Part shown: positions 40,347 through 50,430 of the stretch, one piece after another
Layout: every line of letters begins with the position of its first letter
Position numbering within the stretch: the stretch's first letter is position 1
Source: Mesosutterella faecium
GTDB taxonomy: Bacteria > Pseudomonadota > Gammaproteobacteria > Burkholderiales > Burkholderiaceae_F
DNA: 64,000 nucleotides
Assembly: GCF_022809315.2 (NCBI RefSeq)
Contig: NZ_JAKZJU020000001.1
Location: 434,001 to 498,000 of the forward strand
Direction of reading: 5' to 3'
Made by a program: the position numbers and the translations under genes
The notes under the pieces: model-generated
Told to the model about the DNA's origin: nothing
Databases searched by the model: none
What the model saw: the letters and a program-made list of their open reading frames with translations, nothing else

Positions 40347-41123
40347 ATGTCTTTCAATGTTTTCATCACCGGAGCGACTGGCGGCATCGGAGCCGGCTTT
40401 GCACGCGCCTATGCTGCGAAGGGAGCGACCCTGGGACTCGTCGCTCATCATCGGGATGCTCTCGATCGCCTCATCAGCGAGCTGCCGGGCAGCGGCCACA
40501 GGGGATACGTCGCGGACGTCACGGATCGCGACGGAATCATCCAGACCGCCCACCGTTTCGAAAAGGAAGCTGGACCCGCCGACGTCGTCATTGCCAATGC
40601 GGGCATCTCCATCGGCGTCAAGACCCAGTACTACGAGGATCTCGCCGTCATGGACCGCGTCTTCCGCATCAACGTCATCGGCATGGCCAATACATTCCAT
40701 GGCTTCCTGCCCTCCATGATCGCCCGCCGCGCAGGCACTCTGGTCGGCATCGGGTCTGTGGCCGGCATACGCGGGCTTCCCGGATCAGAGGCGTACTGCG
40801 CGAGCAAATCTGCGGTCATCACGTACTGTGAAAGCCTCAGAATCGAGATGAAGAAGTCCAACGTTGAGGTCATCACGATATGCCCGGGCTTCGTCCGCAC
40901 GCCCCTGACCGCGATGAACCCGTACCCCATGCCCTTCATTCTCGAACCCGATGAGTTTGCAAGGAGGGCCGTCGCTGCAATCGAGGCTCATAAAACCTAC
41001 GCCGTGATCCCCTGGCAGATGGCGCTGCTCGCCAAAATCATGAGGCTGGCGCCAAACGCGCTCTTCGACCGGATCCTGATGGGAAGGAAGCAAAAGCCCC
41101 GGGCTAAGGACATGGGAAAATAA
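40347..41123 (+). CDS. SDR-family oxidoreductase
   Basis: 258 residues of the classical short-chain dehydrogenase family. The cofactor motif TGATGGIG spans residues 8-15, NAG is at 84-86, and the catalytic S137, Y150 and K154 (YCASK) are in place. The lack of an acidic residue after the second strand (LVAHHRD) would suit NADP(H). The substrate cannot be inferred. It lies 29 bases after dsbA in the argS-SPOR-dsbA-SDR row, an arrangement seen in related betaproteobacteria. Confidence 0.9.
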   Translation: MSFNVFITGATGGIGAGFARAYAAKGATLGLVAHHRDALDRLISELPGSGHRGYVADVTDRDGIIQTAHRFEKEAGPADVVIANAGISIGVKTQYYEDLAVMDRVFRINVIGMANTFHGFLPSMIARRAGTLVGIGSVAGIRGLPGSEAYCASKSAVITYCESLRIEMKKSNVEVITICPGFVRTPLTAMNPYPMPFILEPDEFARRAVAAIEAHKTYAVIPWQMALLAKIMRLAPNALFDRILMGRKQKPRAKDMGK

Positions 41124-41202
41124 CTGCGCCTGGCCGAAGCGCCTCTTCCCCATCCTCCGGAAGGCGCCGCGAAGGAGCCGCGGCCGCCTTCCCGCATGTG
41201 GA

Positions 41203-42744
41203 TTATGAAGAGGCGCGCACCCGCAGGGCTTCTCCGCCTCTCAGGAGCGATGCCGCCCGCCAGGGCTGCAGTACCCCGCCCTGCTCAAGATTAATGAACA
41301 GAATCCTTCTCGCGATGGCAGCGCGCGCGACCGTTCTCCATTCCGCTTCCGACAGATTCGCGCCGATCGCCCATGTCGTCAGCTCGTTGTGCCTTTCCGC
41401 CAGCACCTCTTCGGTCGCGTTGCCGCGAAGGACGTCGATGATGTGGCTCATCCGAAAATAACGCCCTGATTTCCTGTAGCAACGGATTACACAGCTCACA
41501 AATTTCCGGGCCTCGACGGTCCTGTCGATCATTCGGGGAGGGGAGACGCAGTTGTCGCAGCGCCCGCAGAAATCCGCAGCGCTTTCCCCGAAATAGCCCA
41601 GCAGGGCCTGACGACGGCAGCACCCCGCCTCCGCGTAGCCGACCATGGAATCGAGCTTCTGCAGGCAAAGCTGGCGATATTCGTCGCTGCCCGTACTCTG
41701 AGCGATAAAGCTTTGCTGCACCACGACGTCCCGCCAGCTCCAGATCAGCCAGGCCTCGGCGGGCTTTCCGTCCCGGCCCGCCCTCCCCGTTTCCTGGAAA
41801 TAAGACTCGATGCTCCTTGGCAGCCCGATGTGCACCACGAAACGGACGTCTTTTTTGTCAATGCCCATGCCGAAGGCAATGGTCGCCACCATGACCAGGC
41901 CGTCAGAGGCAAGAAACCGGGCACTGTTTTTCTCTCGGAGCTCCGGCGCCATACCAGCATGATAGGCCAGAGCCGGAACGCCCTGACCCCGTAAAAACTC
42001 CGCTATTTCCTCCGTTCTTTTGCGCGACAGGCAGTAGACGATCCCCGTCTGCGACGGATGACGCTTCACGATGAAGTCCAGCAGCCGGGGCTTCATTTCC
42101 GCCGTCCCGTAGCTGACCCGGTAAAAGATGTTGGGCCTGTTCAGCGAAGAGGAGAAAATAAGCGGATTGATGAGCAGGCGCTCTGAAATCTCCCTCTGGG
42201 TCCTTTCGTCCGCCGTGGCGGTCAGTGCAATTCTTGGTACGGCGGGGAACAGCCTCTTGATCACTCCGAGGGCGCTGTACTCCGGCCGGAAATCGTGACC
42301 CCAGGTCGATATGCAGTGGGCCTCGTCGACCGCGAAAAGCGACAGCCTGATGCGCCCGAGCATCGACAGGATTTTTTCACTTACAAGCCGCTCGGGCGTG
42401 ATGTACAGCAGATCGAGGCTGCCCTCCAGAAGCGCCTTCTCTGTCTCCCGGTTTTCTTCCGCTGAATTGATCGAGCAGAGGCTTGCGGCCTGCACCCCCG
42501 TTTTCCGCAGCCTCGACACCTGGTCCTCCATCAGTGCGATGAGCGGCGACACGACCACCGCGGTCCCCTGCCTGACCAGCGCGGGGACCTGATAGCAAAG
42601 GCTTTTCCCGCTCCCGGTAGGCATCAGGACGAGGACGTCGCGCCCCTGGATCAGAGCGCTGACGATTGTTTCCTGATAGGGCCTGAAGTCGGGAAAGCCA
42701 AAGACTTGCTTGAGAGCCTCCGAAGCGGAGGGAAAACGTTGCAT
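41203..42744 (-). CDS. recQ: RecQ-type ATP-dependent DNA helicase without HRDC domain
   Basis: 513 residues from the ATG at 42744; a GTG two codons earlier is also possible. Walker A is GSGKS (44-48), motif II is DEAH (140-143) followed by [13 protein letters not shown], and the RQC zinc site is [20 protein letters not shown] plus RCDNC. The protein stops after the winged-helix part of RQC; the HRDC domain of E. coli RecQ (609 residues) is missing. It unwinds recombination intermediates. It is convergent with the SDR gene. Confidence 0.93.
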   Translation of the reverse strand: MQRFPSASEALKQVFGFPDFRPYQETIVSALIQGRDVLVLMPTGSGKSLCYQVPALVRQGTAVVVSPLIALMEDQVSRLRKTGVQAASLCSINSAEENRETEKALLEGSLDLLYITPERLVSEKILSMLGRIRLSLFAVDEAHCISTWGHDFRPEYSALGVIKRLFPAVPRIALTATADERTQREISERLLINPLIFSSSLNRPNIFYRVSYGTAEMKPRLLDFIVKRHPSQTGIVYCLSRKRTEEIAEFLRGQGVPALAYHAGMAPELREKNSARFLASDGLVMVATIAFGMGIDKKDVRFVVHIGLPRSIESYFQETGRAGRDGKPAEAWLIWSWRDVVVQQSFIAQSTGSDEYRQLCLQKLDSMVGYAEAGCCRRQALLGYFGESAADFCGRCDNCVSPPRMIDRTVEARKFVSCVIRCYRKSGRYFRMSHIIDVLRGNATEEVLAERHNELTTWAIGANLSEAEWRTVARAAIARRILFINLEQGGVLQPWRAASLLRGGEALRVRASS

Positions 42745-42802
42745 AGGCACTGTTGGAGGAAAGCTGCGGCCGGATGCTGATGACCGGCATCGAGCTTAAA
42801 CC

Positions 42803-42853
42803 AAAATAGCAGCCCTTTTTCGATGAGCCTTGGCCATCGCAAAAGGGCTGCTA
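42803..42853 (-). terminator. Rho-independent terminator after sstT
   Basis: TAGCAGCCCTTTT and AAAAGGGCTGCTA are perfect 13-base arms, with inner CGATG/CATCG pairing; on the minus strand TTTTGG follows. It lies 20 bases past the sstT stop. Confidence 0.85.
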
Positions 42854-42873
42854 AAGAGGCAAAACAATAGTTT

Positions 42874-44112
42874 TCAGTTCTTGGCCGCTTTTTCAGCGTC
42901 CAGCCGCTTCTGCCTCAGGCAGGCCGCGGCCGTAAACATAACATCGCTTGCAGAGTTAAGCGCAGTCTCGCAAGAGTCCTGAATCACGCCAATGATGAAA
43001 CCCACGGCCACAACCTGCATGGCAGTGGAATTGTCGATGCCGAAGAGGCCGCAGGCCAGAGGAATGAGCATCAGGGAGCCGCCTGGGACGCCGGAGGCGC
43101 CGCCGGCGCAGATGGAGGCCACGAAGCAGAGCAGCACGGCGGTCCAGAAGTCTACATGCACGCCGAGCGAATAAGCGGCGGAAAGCGTCAGTATCGTGAT
43201 GGTGATCGCGGCACCGGCCATATTGATGGTCGCACCGAGAGGAATGGAGATCGAGTACGTCCCCTCGTCAAGCTTGAGACGCCGGCACAGATCGAGATTG
43301 ACCGGAATGTTGGCCGCCGAAGATCTGGTGAAGAAGGCGCAGATGCCGGAGACGCGCAGGCACTCGAACGTCAGGGGGTACGGATTCCTGCGGATGCAGG
43401 CAAAAACCAGCAGCGGATTCACCACAAACGCAATGAAGAACATGCTGCCCACCAGCAGAAGGATGAGCTTGCCGTAACCGGCGAATGCGCTCAGGCCAAC
43501 CTCCGCCACCGTGCTCGATACCAGCCCGAGGATGCCGAGAGGGGCGAAGCGGACGACGATCCGCACGACGGACGTCACGGCTTCCGACAGGTCCTGGATG
43601 ACTTCGCGGGTGGAGTCCGATGAGCGCCGCAGAATGAAGCCGAGAGCGGCCGACCAGGCCAGAATGCCGATGTAGTTTGCGTTAGCCAGCGCCTTGACGG
43701 GGTTGTCCACAATATTGAGGATGAGGTTCTTCAGAACCTCGGCGATGCCGCCCGGGGCCGCCGCCTTGGCGGCGTCAGCCGCCAGATGTATGGAGGTCGG
43801 CCAGATAAAGGAAACGATGACTGCCACCACGGCCGCGCTGAGTGTGCCAATGGCATACAGCACGATGATGGGCTTCATAGAAGTCCTGGTATCGACGCTC
43901 TGGGTGGCGATGGAGGCCGCCACCAGAAAGAAAACCAGCACCGGGGCGACGGCCTTCAAGGCGGAAATGAAGACTGTGCCAAGGAAACCAAGGGGCTTGG
44001 CGATGCTGGGAGCCAGCAGGGCTATCGCAACGCCAATGACAAGAGCCAGCAAAATCTGTTTAACCAGAGACCATTCCAGGAATGGCATGAGGACACGAGA
44101 GATTTTTCGCAT
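42874..44112 (-). CDS. sstT: Serine/threonine:Na+ symporter SstT
   Basis: 412 residues of the DAACS (dicarboxylate/amino acid:cation symporter) family. The N-terminal [20 protein letters not shown] and the [20 protein letters not shown] segment match SstT. The substrate-binding loops [16 protein letters not shown] and [20 protein letters not shown] are present. About eight membrane helices plus two re-entrant loops are expected. It is transcribed divergently from the MFS gene at 44307. Confidence 0.93.
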   Translation of the reverse strand: MRKISRVLMPFLEWSLVKQILLALVIGVAIALLAPSIAKPLGFLGTVFISALKAVAPVLVFFLVAASIATQSVDTRTSMKPIIVLYAIGTLSAAVVAVIVSFIWPTSIHLAADAAKAAAPGGIAEVLKNLILNIVDNPVKALANANYIGILAWSAALGFILRRSSDSTREVIQDLSEAVTSVVRIVVRFAPLGILGLVSSTVAEVGLSAFAGYGKLILLLVGSMFFIAFVVNPLLVFACIRRNPYPLTFECLRVSGICAFFTRSSAANIPVNLDLCRRLKLDEGTYSISIPLGATINMAGAAITITILTLSAAYSLGVHVDFWTAVLLCFVASICAGGASGVPGGSLMLIPLACGLFGIDNSTAMQVVAVGFIIGVIQDSCETALNSASDVMFTAAACLRQKRLDAEKAAKN

Positions 44113-44306
44113 TTTTTTGGTTTATTTAAGGTGATGAGGGATTGCAGCGGCATCCCTGAAGTCCTTCCCTTCGGGCGCGCCTGTTTTCAAGAATAGCCTC
44201 TTTTGTATTTTTTTTCTTTCAACATCACGCAAATTTCCAACAACTACCGCCATTCGGCGGATAATGTCGGGAATTCAGAATTTCTAGAGCGCCGCGCAGC
44301 TAAGAT

Positions 44307-45512
44307 ATGCAGCAACTCAAACCCGCCGTCAGATTTGTATTAACCTGCGTTTTTCTGGACGCTCTGGGGTTTGGATTGATCATTCCCGTCCTGCCGCGCC
44401 TCATTGGGGAGCTGGCCGGAGCACGGGATCTCCAGACTTACTGGTACGGCATCATTATGGCCGGCTACGGTCTGATGCAGTTTCTGTCCTCTCCGGTGCT
44501 GGGAGCGCTTTCCGACAGGTATGGCCGCAAGCCCGTGCTGCTGACCGGCATCTTCGGCCTCGGAATTATGCAGCTGGTGCCAGCGCTCTCCTCGTCTCTG
44601 CCGCTTATTCTCGCCTCCAGGCTGGCTGGCGGCATGCTGTCGGCCAACACTGTGGTGGCCCAGGCCTACATCGCCGACATCACGCCGGCAGCAAAACGGT
44701 CTTCCTCGTTCGGGAAAATAGGCGCGGTCTTCGGGGTCGCTTTCGTGATCGGGCCCGCCATAGGAGGGATCCTCGGCCAGATCAATCCCAGAATTCCCTT
44801 CGCCTTCGCCGCGAGCATCTGCTGCCTGAACTTCCTGTACGGGATCTTCGTGCTTCCGGAAAGCCTCAGGACTCCGGACCCCCGGCCCTGGTGCTTTTCG
44901 CGGTTCAATCCCTTCGGCGGACTTTTCCGGCTGCTTGCGGTCAAACGCATCACGCCCATGGTGCTCGTGATCGGACTCATTTACCTCGCTCAGTCCCTGA
45001 TGCAGTGCACATGGGCCCTCTACACGGAATTCCGCTACGGATGGACTCCGTTAAACATCGGACTGTCCATGTTTCTCATAGGCGCCTGCATTGCCGGGGC
45101 TCAGGGCTTCGTCCTGCCGCGGCTGCTCCGCTGGACGAGCGAGCCGCGCATTGTGACAGGCGCCCTGTGCATCGGATTTGCGACTCTGGCCGGCATCGGT
45201 CTCTCTCCGTGGGGATATCTTGCTGCGCTGCTTTCATGGCTGTTTTCCTTCACAGGAATGGCCCCCGCCGTCATTCAGGGAGCCGTATCGCGCCTTGTGC
45301 CGGAAACATCCCAGGGAGAGGCTATGGGAGCCGTGAGTTCGCTTAACTCATTTTCCGGGGTGATCGCCCCCCTGATGTCCACTCCGATGCTGGTGTACAC
45401 CGCATCGGGCGCCGCGTCCTCCTTCTTGTCCGGCGTGCCCTACTTTCTTTCTTCGTCCATTCTGCTTCTGGCCCTTGTCATTGCCATGACGGCCATCAGA
45501 TCTTACCGCTGA
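44307..45512 (+). CDS. MFS efflux transporter of the Tet/TCR type
   Basis: 401 residues with twelve hydrophobic segments. The first helix motif FLDALGFGLIIPVLPRL, motif A GALSDRYGRKPVLL and AYIADIT are typical of TetA-like 12-helix drug:H+ antiporters. No tetR-type regulator is adjacent, unlike acquired tet genes, and base composition matches the surroundings, so this is probably a chromosomal TCR-family transporter of unknown substrate. It is divergent from sstT, with 194 bases between. Confidence 0.85.
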   Translation: MQQLKPAVRFVLTCVFLDALGFGLIIPVLPRLIGELAGARDLQTYWYGIIMAGYGLMQFLSSPVLGALSDRYGRKPVLLTGIFGLGIMQLVPALSSSLPLILASRLAGGMLSANTVVAQAYIADITPAAKRSSSFGKIGAVFGVAFVIGPAIGGILGQINPRIPFAFAASICCLNFLYGIFVLPESLRTPDPRPWCFSRFNPFGGLFRLLAVKRITPMVLVIGLIYLAQSLMQCTWALYTEFRYGWTPLNIGLSMFLIGACIAGAQGFVLPRLLRWTSEPRIVTGALCIGFATLAGIGLSPWGYLAALLSWLFSFTGMAPAVIQGAVSRLVPETSQGEAMGAVSSLNSFSGVIAPLMSTPMLVYTASGAASSFLSGVPYFLSSSILLLALVIAMTAIRSYR

Positions 45513-45603
45513 GACCGGGCGGGGCGACAGCAACCGCCTGGCTCTCAAAAAACACTGCGGGCGGCGCCGCAGCCGCGGGAGATCCCGGACTGCGGCGGGG
45601 TTG

Positions 45604-47241
45604 TCAGATATCTTCCTTTTTCATGTCAATGGCCCCGCAGGGGCACTCGTTAGCGCAAATGCCGCATCCCTTGCAGAAGTCGTAATTGATCTGATAACCC
45701 AGTCCCGGGCCAAGCTTCACGATCGCGTTGTCCGGGCAGACGCCATAGCAGTTGTCGCACTCAAAGCAGTTGCCGCAGCTCATGCAACGTCTGGCCTCGT
45801 AAAGCGCATTGTCGGCCGTCAGGCCCTTGAGCACCTCCTCGAAGGTCGTCTGCCGGCGGACCATGTCGAGAAGCGGCCTTTCCGTCTTAGGCGCATCGGC
45901 GAAATACCAGGTGTTCAGGCGCTCAAACGCCGCCGGACGACCGCGGACTGGCTCCTGGTACTCCGTTCCCCGCAGCCAGCAGTCAATCGCGCGAGCCGCG
46001 CGTTTTCCATGCCCGATGGCTACCGTCACATTGCGGACATCCTTAACCGCGTCGCCGCCGGCGAAAATGCCCGCTCGGGTCGTCATCATCTTTTGGTCGA
46101 CGACAATAGCCCCGGCGTCTGTCTTCAGGCCCTTTACGCCGCCCAAGAAGCCGAGATCAGTTTCCTGGCCCAGCGCCAGAACCACGGAATCGGCCGTTAT
46201 CGTTTCGTATTCTCCGGTGGGCTTCGGGTTCCCCTCCTCATCGAGAACCATCTTCTCAATGCGGACCTTTCCCTCCTCTGCATCAGCAATGGTAGAAAGC
46301 CACTTCATGGAAACGCCCTCTTCCGCAGCCTCCTCAATCTCGAAGCTGTGGGCCGGCGCCTTCTGCCGGGTTCTTCTGTAAACGATGAGCGGCTCGGCCC
46401 CCATTCTCCGCACGGAGCGGGCCACGTCCACCGCAGTGTTTCCCCCTCCGTACACGACGACTCGCCGGCCCAGCCGGGGCTTTTCCTCGCCCTCCATGGA
46501 GCGCAGAACCGAGACCGCGTCAAGGATATGGGCTGAATCGCCCGCCGGGATATAAGCCCTGCGCGCGAGCTGAGCCCCAACGCCTAGGAAGACGGCGTCA
46601 TAACTTCCGTCCGCCATCTCTTTTTCCAGATCCTGAACCGCGTGATTGAGAACGATTCGAACACCGAGATCAGCAATTCTCTGAATCTCAGCATCCAAAA
46701 CCGCTCGGGGCAGACGATACTTGGGAATTCCATAACGCATCATTCCGCCGGGAGCCGCGGAAGACTCCAGCACTGTCACCTCATGCCCGAGCAACGCGAG
46801 ATGATAAGCGGCGCTCAGCCCCGCAGGGCCGGAGCCGACAATCAGCACTTTCCGGCCGCTGCGCTCTTTAGGAGCGGGAACCTTCCACTTTTGCTTAAGC
46901 GCCTCGTCCCCCAGGAACCTCTCCACGGAATTGATTCCGACCGGCTCGTCGAGCTGCCCCCTGTTGCACGCCCCCTCGCAGGTGTGGTAGCACACCCTGC
47001 CCATGGTTGCCGGGAATGGATTGTCCTGCATGACCTTCGCCCAGGCCGCCTGATAATCGCCGTTTTCAGCAAGAAACAGCCAGTCCCTGCACCGTTCGCC
47101 TGCGGGGCAGGTGGCACTGCAGGGAGGCTCGTGAAAGGCATAGGCGGGCTTAAGCGTCCGCCAGGCCCCCGTGTGATTCTCCAAGGATGTTTTCGGCTTC
47201 AGGGTAATGGCAAACGGCGTTTTTTCACTCAGCTCAGACAT
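45604..47241 (-). CDS. Fused GltD-like flavoprotein and 4Fe-4S (delta) subunit of a 2-oxoacid oxidoreductase
   Basis: 545 residues from MSELSEKTPF. The N-terminal part carries the GltD-type iron-sulfur helical domain (CSATCPAGERC, then MGRVCYHTCEGACNRGQ). Then come FAD-binding VLIVGSGPAGLSAAY and NAD(P)-binding RVVVYGGGNTAVDVA. The C-terminal about 60 residues form a two-cluster ferredoxin domain (CMSCGNCFECDNCYGVCP and CKGCGICANECP) like PorD. It overlaps the beta-subunit gene by 8 bases. The fusion suggests electrons pass between the oxoacid oxidoreductase and NAD(P)H. Confidence 0.88.
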   Translation of the reverse strand: MSELSEKTPFAITLKPKTSLENHTGAWRTLKPAYAFHEPPCSATCPAGERCRDWLFLAENGDYQAAWAKVMQDNPFPATMGRVCYHTCEGACNRGQLDEPVGINSVERFLGDEALKQKWKVPAPKERSGRKVLIVGSGPAGLSAAYHLALLGHEVTVLESSAAPGGMMRYGIPKYRLPRAVLDAEIQRIADLGVRIVLNHAVQDLEKEMADGSYDAVFLGVGAQLARRAYIPAGDSAHILDAVSVLRSMEGEEKPRLGRRVVVYGGGNTAVDVARSVRRMGAEPLIVYRRTRQKAPAHSFEIEEAAEEGVSMKWLSTIADAEEGKVRIEKMVLDEEGNPKPTGEYETITADSVVLALGQETDLGFLGGVKGLKTDAGAIVVDQKMMTTRAGIFAGGDAVKDVRNVTVAIGHGKRAARAIDCWLRGTEYQEPVRGRPAAFERLNTWYFADAPKTERPLLDMVRRQTTFEEVLKGLTADNALYEARRCMSCGNCFECDNCYGVCPDNAIVKLGPGLGYQINYDFCKGCGICANECPCGAIDMKKEDI

Positions 47242-48307
47242 GTTCCTGCTCTCCCTTAGGTTCAACCAGGCTGCGGAAGAGCCCCTCCGGCTCTTCATCC
47301 GACAGCGCGGTCAGACCGAATTTCTCAATGTTGCGATCGGCTATCCGCTGCAGATGCTCAACGGTCGCCGGGTCTCCTCTCTTGCCAAACAGGTGGGCGA
47401 AGCGCTTCTGGCCTTTCAGGTAGGCCTCCACGGGAAGCTGGCGGCGGATTTTATAAGAGCCGGTGATCTCGCCGTTTTCCGCCTCGAACACAGGGAAAAG
47501 CCCCGTCTCGGCGGCAAGGCGGGCCATTTCCACTGTTTTGGAGGATGGGAAGCCCCATCCCAGGGGGCAGGGAACGAGGATGTGAATGTAGCGGGCGCCG
47601 TGGATCTGCATGGCCTTGGTCACCTTGCGCTCAAGGTCGTGCAGATCGGCCACCGTGGCCGTGGCCACATAGGGGATGCCGTGGGCCATCGCGATCAGAG
47701 GAACGTTCTTGCCCTGACCGAACTCGTTGCCTTCGTAGCCGGGAATCGGCATCGTGGTGGCGGTTCGGGCCGTGGGAGGAGTCGCGGAGCTTCTCTGGAC
47801 GCCGGTGTTCATATAGGCTTCGTTGTCGTAGCAGATGTAAAGAACGTCATCGTTGCGTTCAAACATTCCGGACAGGCACCCCATGCCGATGTCGGTCGTT
47901 CCGCCGTCTCCGCCCTGGGCCACCACCCGAACCGGGCTCTTGCCCTCTTTCGCGGCCCGGATCCTGAAGGCGGCCGCCATCCCGGCGGCCACAGCGGCCG
48001 TGTTCCCAAAAAGCGAATGCAGCCAGGGCATGCGCCAGGCGCTTTCCGGATAGGGCGTCGAGAAAACCTCCAGGCATCCCGTGGCGTTGGCCACCGCCAG
48101 ACGGCCGCCGGTCGCGGCGAGTGCGGCATCGAGTGCATAGCGCGCTCCCAGAGCCTCCCCGCAGCCCTGGCAGGCCCGGTGCCCGGAATTAAGGGAGTTA
48201 TACCTGTGATCTGAACTCTGCAGTGTCTTCTGCTGTTCCGCCAGCAGGCGATTCCCGACCGTAAAAGTCCCGGTCTGGTAAAAGTGAACCGTGTTCTCTT
48301 CCTGCAT
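47234..48307 (-). CDS. 2-oxoacid:acceptor oxidoreductase, beta (thiamine diphosphate) subunit
   Basis: 357 residues. The thiamine-binding core GGDGGTTDIGMGCLSGMF followed by VLYICYDNEAYMNTGVQRS and the Cys-containing HRACQGCGEALGARYALD segment match PorB/VorB beta subunits, which bind ThDP and one 4Fe-4S cluster. AGGAGACAGTC precedes the ATG. It follows alpha by 9 bases and overlaps the flavin-fusion gene. The substrate (pyruvate, 2-oxoisovalerate or other) cannot be settled from sequence alone. Confidence 0.9.
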   Translation of the reverse strand: MQEENTVHFYQTGTFTVGNRLLAEQQKTLQSSDHRYNSLNSGHRACQGCGEALGARYALDAALAATGGRLAVANATGCLEVFSTPYPESAWRMPWLHSLFGNTAAVAAGMAAAFRIRAAKEGKSPVRVVAQGGDGGTTDIGMGCLSGMFERNDDVLYICYDNEAYMNTGVQRSSATPPTARTATTMPIPGYEGNEFGQGKNVPLIAMAHGIPYVATATVADLHDLERKVTKAMQIHGARYIHILVPCPLGWGFPSSKTVEMARLAAETGLFPVFEAENGEITGSYKIRRQLPVEAYLKGQKRFAHLFGKRGDPATVEHLQRIADRNIEKFGLTALSDEEPEGLFRSLVEPKGEQEHV

Positions 48308-48316
48308 GACTGTCTC

Positions 48317-49564
48317 CTATTTTCCTGCCTGGCGGGCAGCGTCGCGAACCATCTCTTCGTTGGCCGGCCCGACGCGCCAGCTTTTCTTCTCGCGCTCCAG
48401 CTGCCGATCCACCAGAGCCTTGTTCAGGTCCATGAAGTACAAGGCGGGCAGCCTTCCATCGATAGCCGCAAGGAAAGTTTCCTTGAGACTCCTTCTGGTG
48501 ATGGCACGGCCTCCTAAGCCGGCGATTACGGTTGTGACCTGGGCGCCGGATCCTCCCAGGGCGGAGGCCACCTCCATGCCCAGAACTCCCCTGCTGCCGG
48601 GCGTGACTGTGCGGTCGATGACAATCACCCGCTTCGCGCCTCTCAGGGCCTCGGCCACCGCCTCATAGGGGAACGGCCGGAAGCTCTTCAGGCTCACCAC
48701 ACCGACGGCAGTGCCTGCCTCCCTCATTTCGTCCACGGCGTCCTTAATGGTCCCCAGGCAAGACCCCATGGCGATCACCCGCGTCTCGGTTCCTTCGCAG
48801 CGGTAGCAGGACAGCAGGCCGCCGGACTTGCGGCCGAACACAGCCTCGAACTCACCGGCCACCTTCGGAATGACATCCAGGGCCTGCCTGAAGCGGCAGG
48901 CCTGCAGGCAGCGAACCTCCGTGAAAGCCTCCGGACCAACCATGGCACCGATGGACACCGGATCGTCGGGGTCAAGGATCTGGCGGGGCGCAAAGGGAGG
49001 CAGGAACTGATCCACCTGAGACTGCTCCGGGATATCCATTCTCTCGAGCGCGTGCGTCAGCACAAAACCATCCATGCACACCATGACCGGCAGCGACAGG
49101 GTCTCCGCGATTTTGAAGGCCTGGATATGCAGGTCGACCGCTTCCTGGTTGTCCTCGGCAAACAGCTGAAGCCACCCGCTGTCACGCTGGGAAAGGGAAT
49201 CGGACTGATCATTCCAAATATTGATGGGGGCGCCGATGGCGCGGTTGGCAACCGTCATGACGATGGGAAGCCCCAGGCCCGATGCGTTGTAAATGGCCTC
49301 CGTCATGAACAGAAGGCCCTGCGAGGCGGTGGCGGTATAAGACCTAGCACCCGCTGCGCTCGCACCGATGACTGCGCTCATGGCACCGAACTCGCTTTCC
49401 ACATTCATGAATTCGCAGTCCTTGATGGAGCCGCTCCGCACATAGCGGCCGAGCGCCTCAACGATGTGCGTCTGAGGGGAAATAGGATAAGCGCAGATAG
49501 CGTTTGGGCGGCAGAGAGCCACTGCCTGGGCGACGCCCTGTGAACCTTCCAGCTGCTTGAGCAT
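48317..49564 (-). CDS. 2-oxoacid:acceptor oxidoreductase, alpha subunit
   Basis: 415 residues of the PorA family. The N-terminal domain has ALCRPNAICAYPISPQTHIV and YTATASQGLLFMTEAIYNAS, and domain II has a VIVIDRTVTPGSRGVLG stretch typical of PorA. With the gamma and beta subunits it forms the enzyme that interconverts 2-oxoacids and acyl-CoA with low-potential electrons. GGAG lies 7 bases before the ATG, and only 2 bases separate it from the gamma-subunit stop. Confidence 0.92.
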   Translation of the reverse strand: MLKQLEGSQGVAQAVALCRPNAICAYPISPQTHIVEALGRYVRSGSIKDCEFMNVESEFGAMSAVIGASAAGARSYTATASQGLLFMTEAIYNASGLGLPIVMTVANRAIGAPINIWNDQSDSLSQRDSGWLQLFAEDNQEAVDLHIQAFKIAETLSLPVMVCMDGFVLTHALERMDIPEQSQVDQFLPPFAPRQILDPDDPVSIGAMVGPEAFTEVRCLQACRFRQALDVIPKVAGEFEAVFGRKSGGLLSCYRCEGTETRVIAMGSCLGTIKDAVDEMREAGTAVGVVSLKSFRPFPYEAVAEALRGAKRVIVIDRTVTPGSRGVLGMEVASALGGSGAQVTTVIAGLGGRAITRRSLKETFLAAIDGRLPALYFMDLNKALVDRQLEREKKSWRVGPANEEMVRDAARQAGK

Positions 49565-49566
49565 AT

Positions 49567-50139
49567 TTAATCTCCGTCCTTAAGCGAGAGCATGTGGCTC
49601 CAGGCCCCGGCGGCAACGTTCGCATTGGCCTGGGCTACCTTTCCGGAATATTTCTGTCCATAAGCCGCATTGATGCTCTCCAGCTTGAGAAGTCCCGTCA
49701 TGGCGGCAAATCCGGCCAGCATGGCCGCGCCGGGCAGCGGCCTGCCGATATATTTAAGCGCCAGATCCGTGGCGGGAACCGTCCTGACATGGCCCTTGGG
49801 CAGCTTCGAGACAAGTTCGCTCAGGCCGATGTCCTCAGGAGCGGCGGCGCTGTTGACCAGCACGAAGCCGCTGCGGCTCAGGCCTCCGAAAACATCCACC
49901 GTCTCGATCAGCGTCCTGTCCTGAATGAGAACCGCATCGGGCTCCTCGATAGGCTCGTGGAGCCGGATGGAGTGATCGCTGATGCGGGCGAACGCCACCA
50001 CAGGGGCTCCCGTCCTCTCGGAGCCGAAGCTGGGGAACGCCTGCGCAAAGTGCCCTTCCATGAAAGCAGCCAGGGACAGCATTTCCGCCGCCGTGACCAC
50101 TCCTTGGCCGCCGCGGCCATGTAGACGTACCTGAAACAT
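49567..50139 (-). CDS. 2-oxoacid:acceptor oxidoreductase, gamma subunit
   Basis: 190 residues starting MFQVRLHGRGGQGVVTAAEM, the family signature. SFGSERTGAPVVAFARI follows. The start at 50139 was chosen because it fits the conserved N-terminus; the open frame upstream is unrelated. This is the first gene of the operon gamma-alpha-beta-flavin/Fe-S. The 291 bases upstream, shared with the divergent DUF1801 gene, must hold both promoters; an AT-rich stretch lies at 50200-50225, but no clear boxes were seen. Confidence 0.92.
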   Translation of the reverse strand: MFQVRLHGRGGQGVVTAAEMLSLAAFMEGHFAQAFPSFGSERTGAPVVAFARISDHSIRLHEPIEEPDAVLIQDRTLIETVDVFGGLSRSGFVLVNSAAAPEDIGLSELVSKLPKGHVRTVPATDLALKYIGRPLPGAAMLAGFAAMTGLLKLESINAAYGQKYSGKVAQANANVAAGAWSHMLSLKDGD

Positions 50140-50430
50140 AAGTCTTCCTTCTTCACTGTTTGAGCGTTGTTGTTGTGTTTGCGGGGTGCTGCAGTAAGAG
50201 TCACGTTGATATATTAAATAGAAACCCTGCCCCCTTCTAGGCTTTTCTTTGCATTGGGCGCAAGCCGCACTTTCCTCGGAAAGCCGGGACCGGACCGAGC
50301 GCCGCGGAGGCCTCCCCGAACCGCCCGCTTCGTTCAAAATGCGAGGGCCGGCCTGCGGCCCGGGTAAAACTTTCCTCCTATTTTTGGTAGAATTATCAGT
50401 TGCAATTGGTTTTCTCCTGGAGTTCGAAGT

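Noticed and set aside
44307..45512. Tetracycline resistance gene
   Set aside because: The protein is of the Tet/TCR transporter type, but it lacks an adjacent tetR and shows no sign of transfer. Substrate cannot be assigned.
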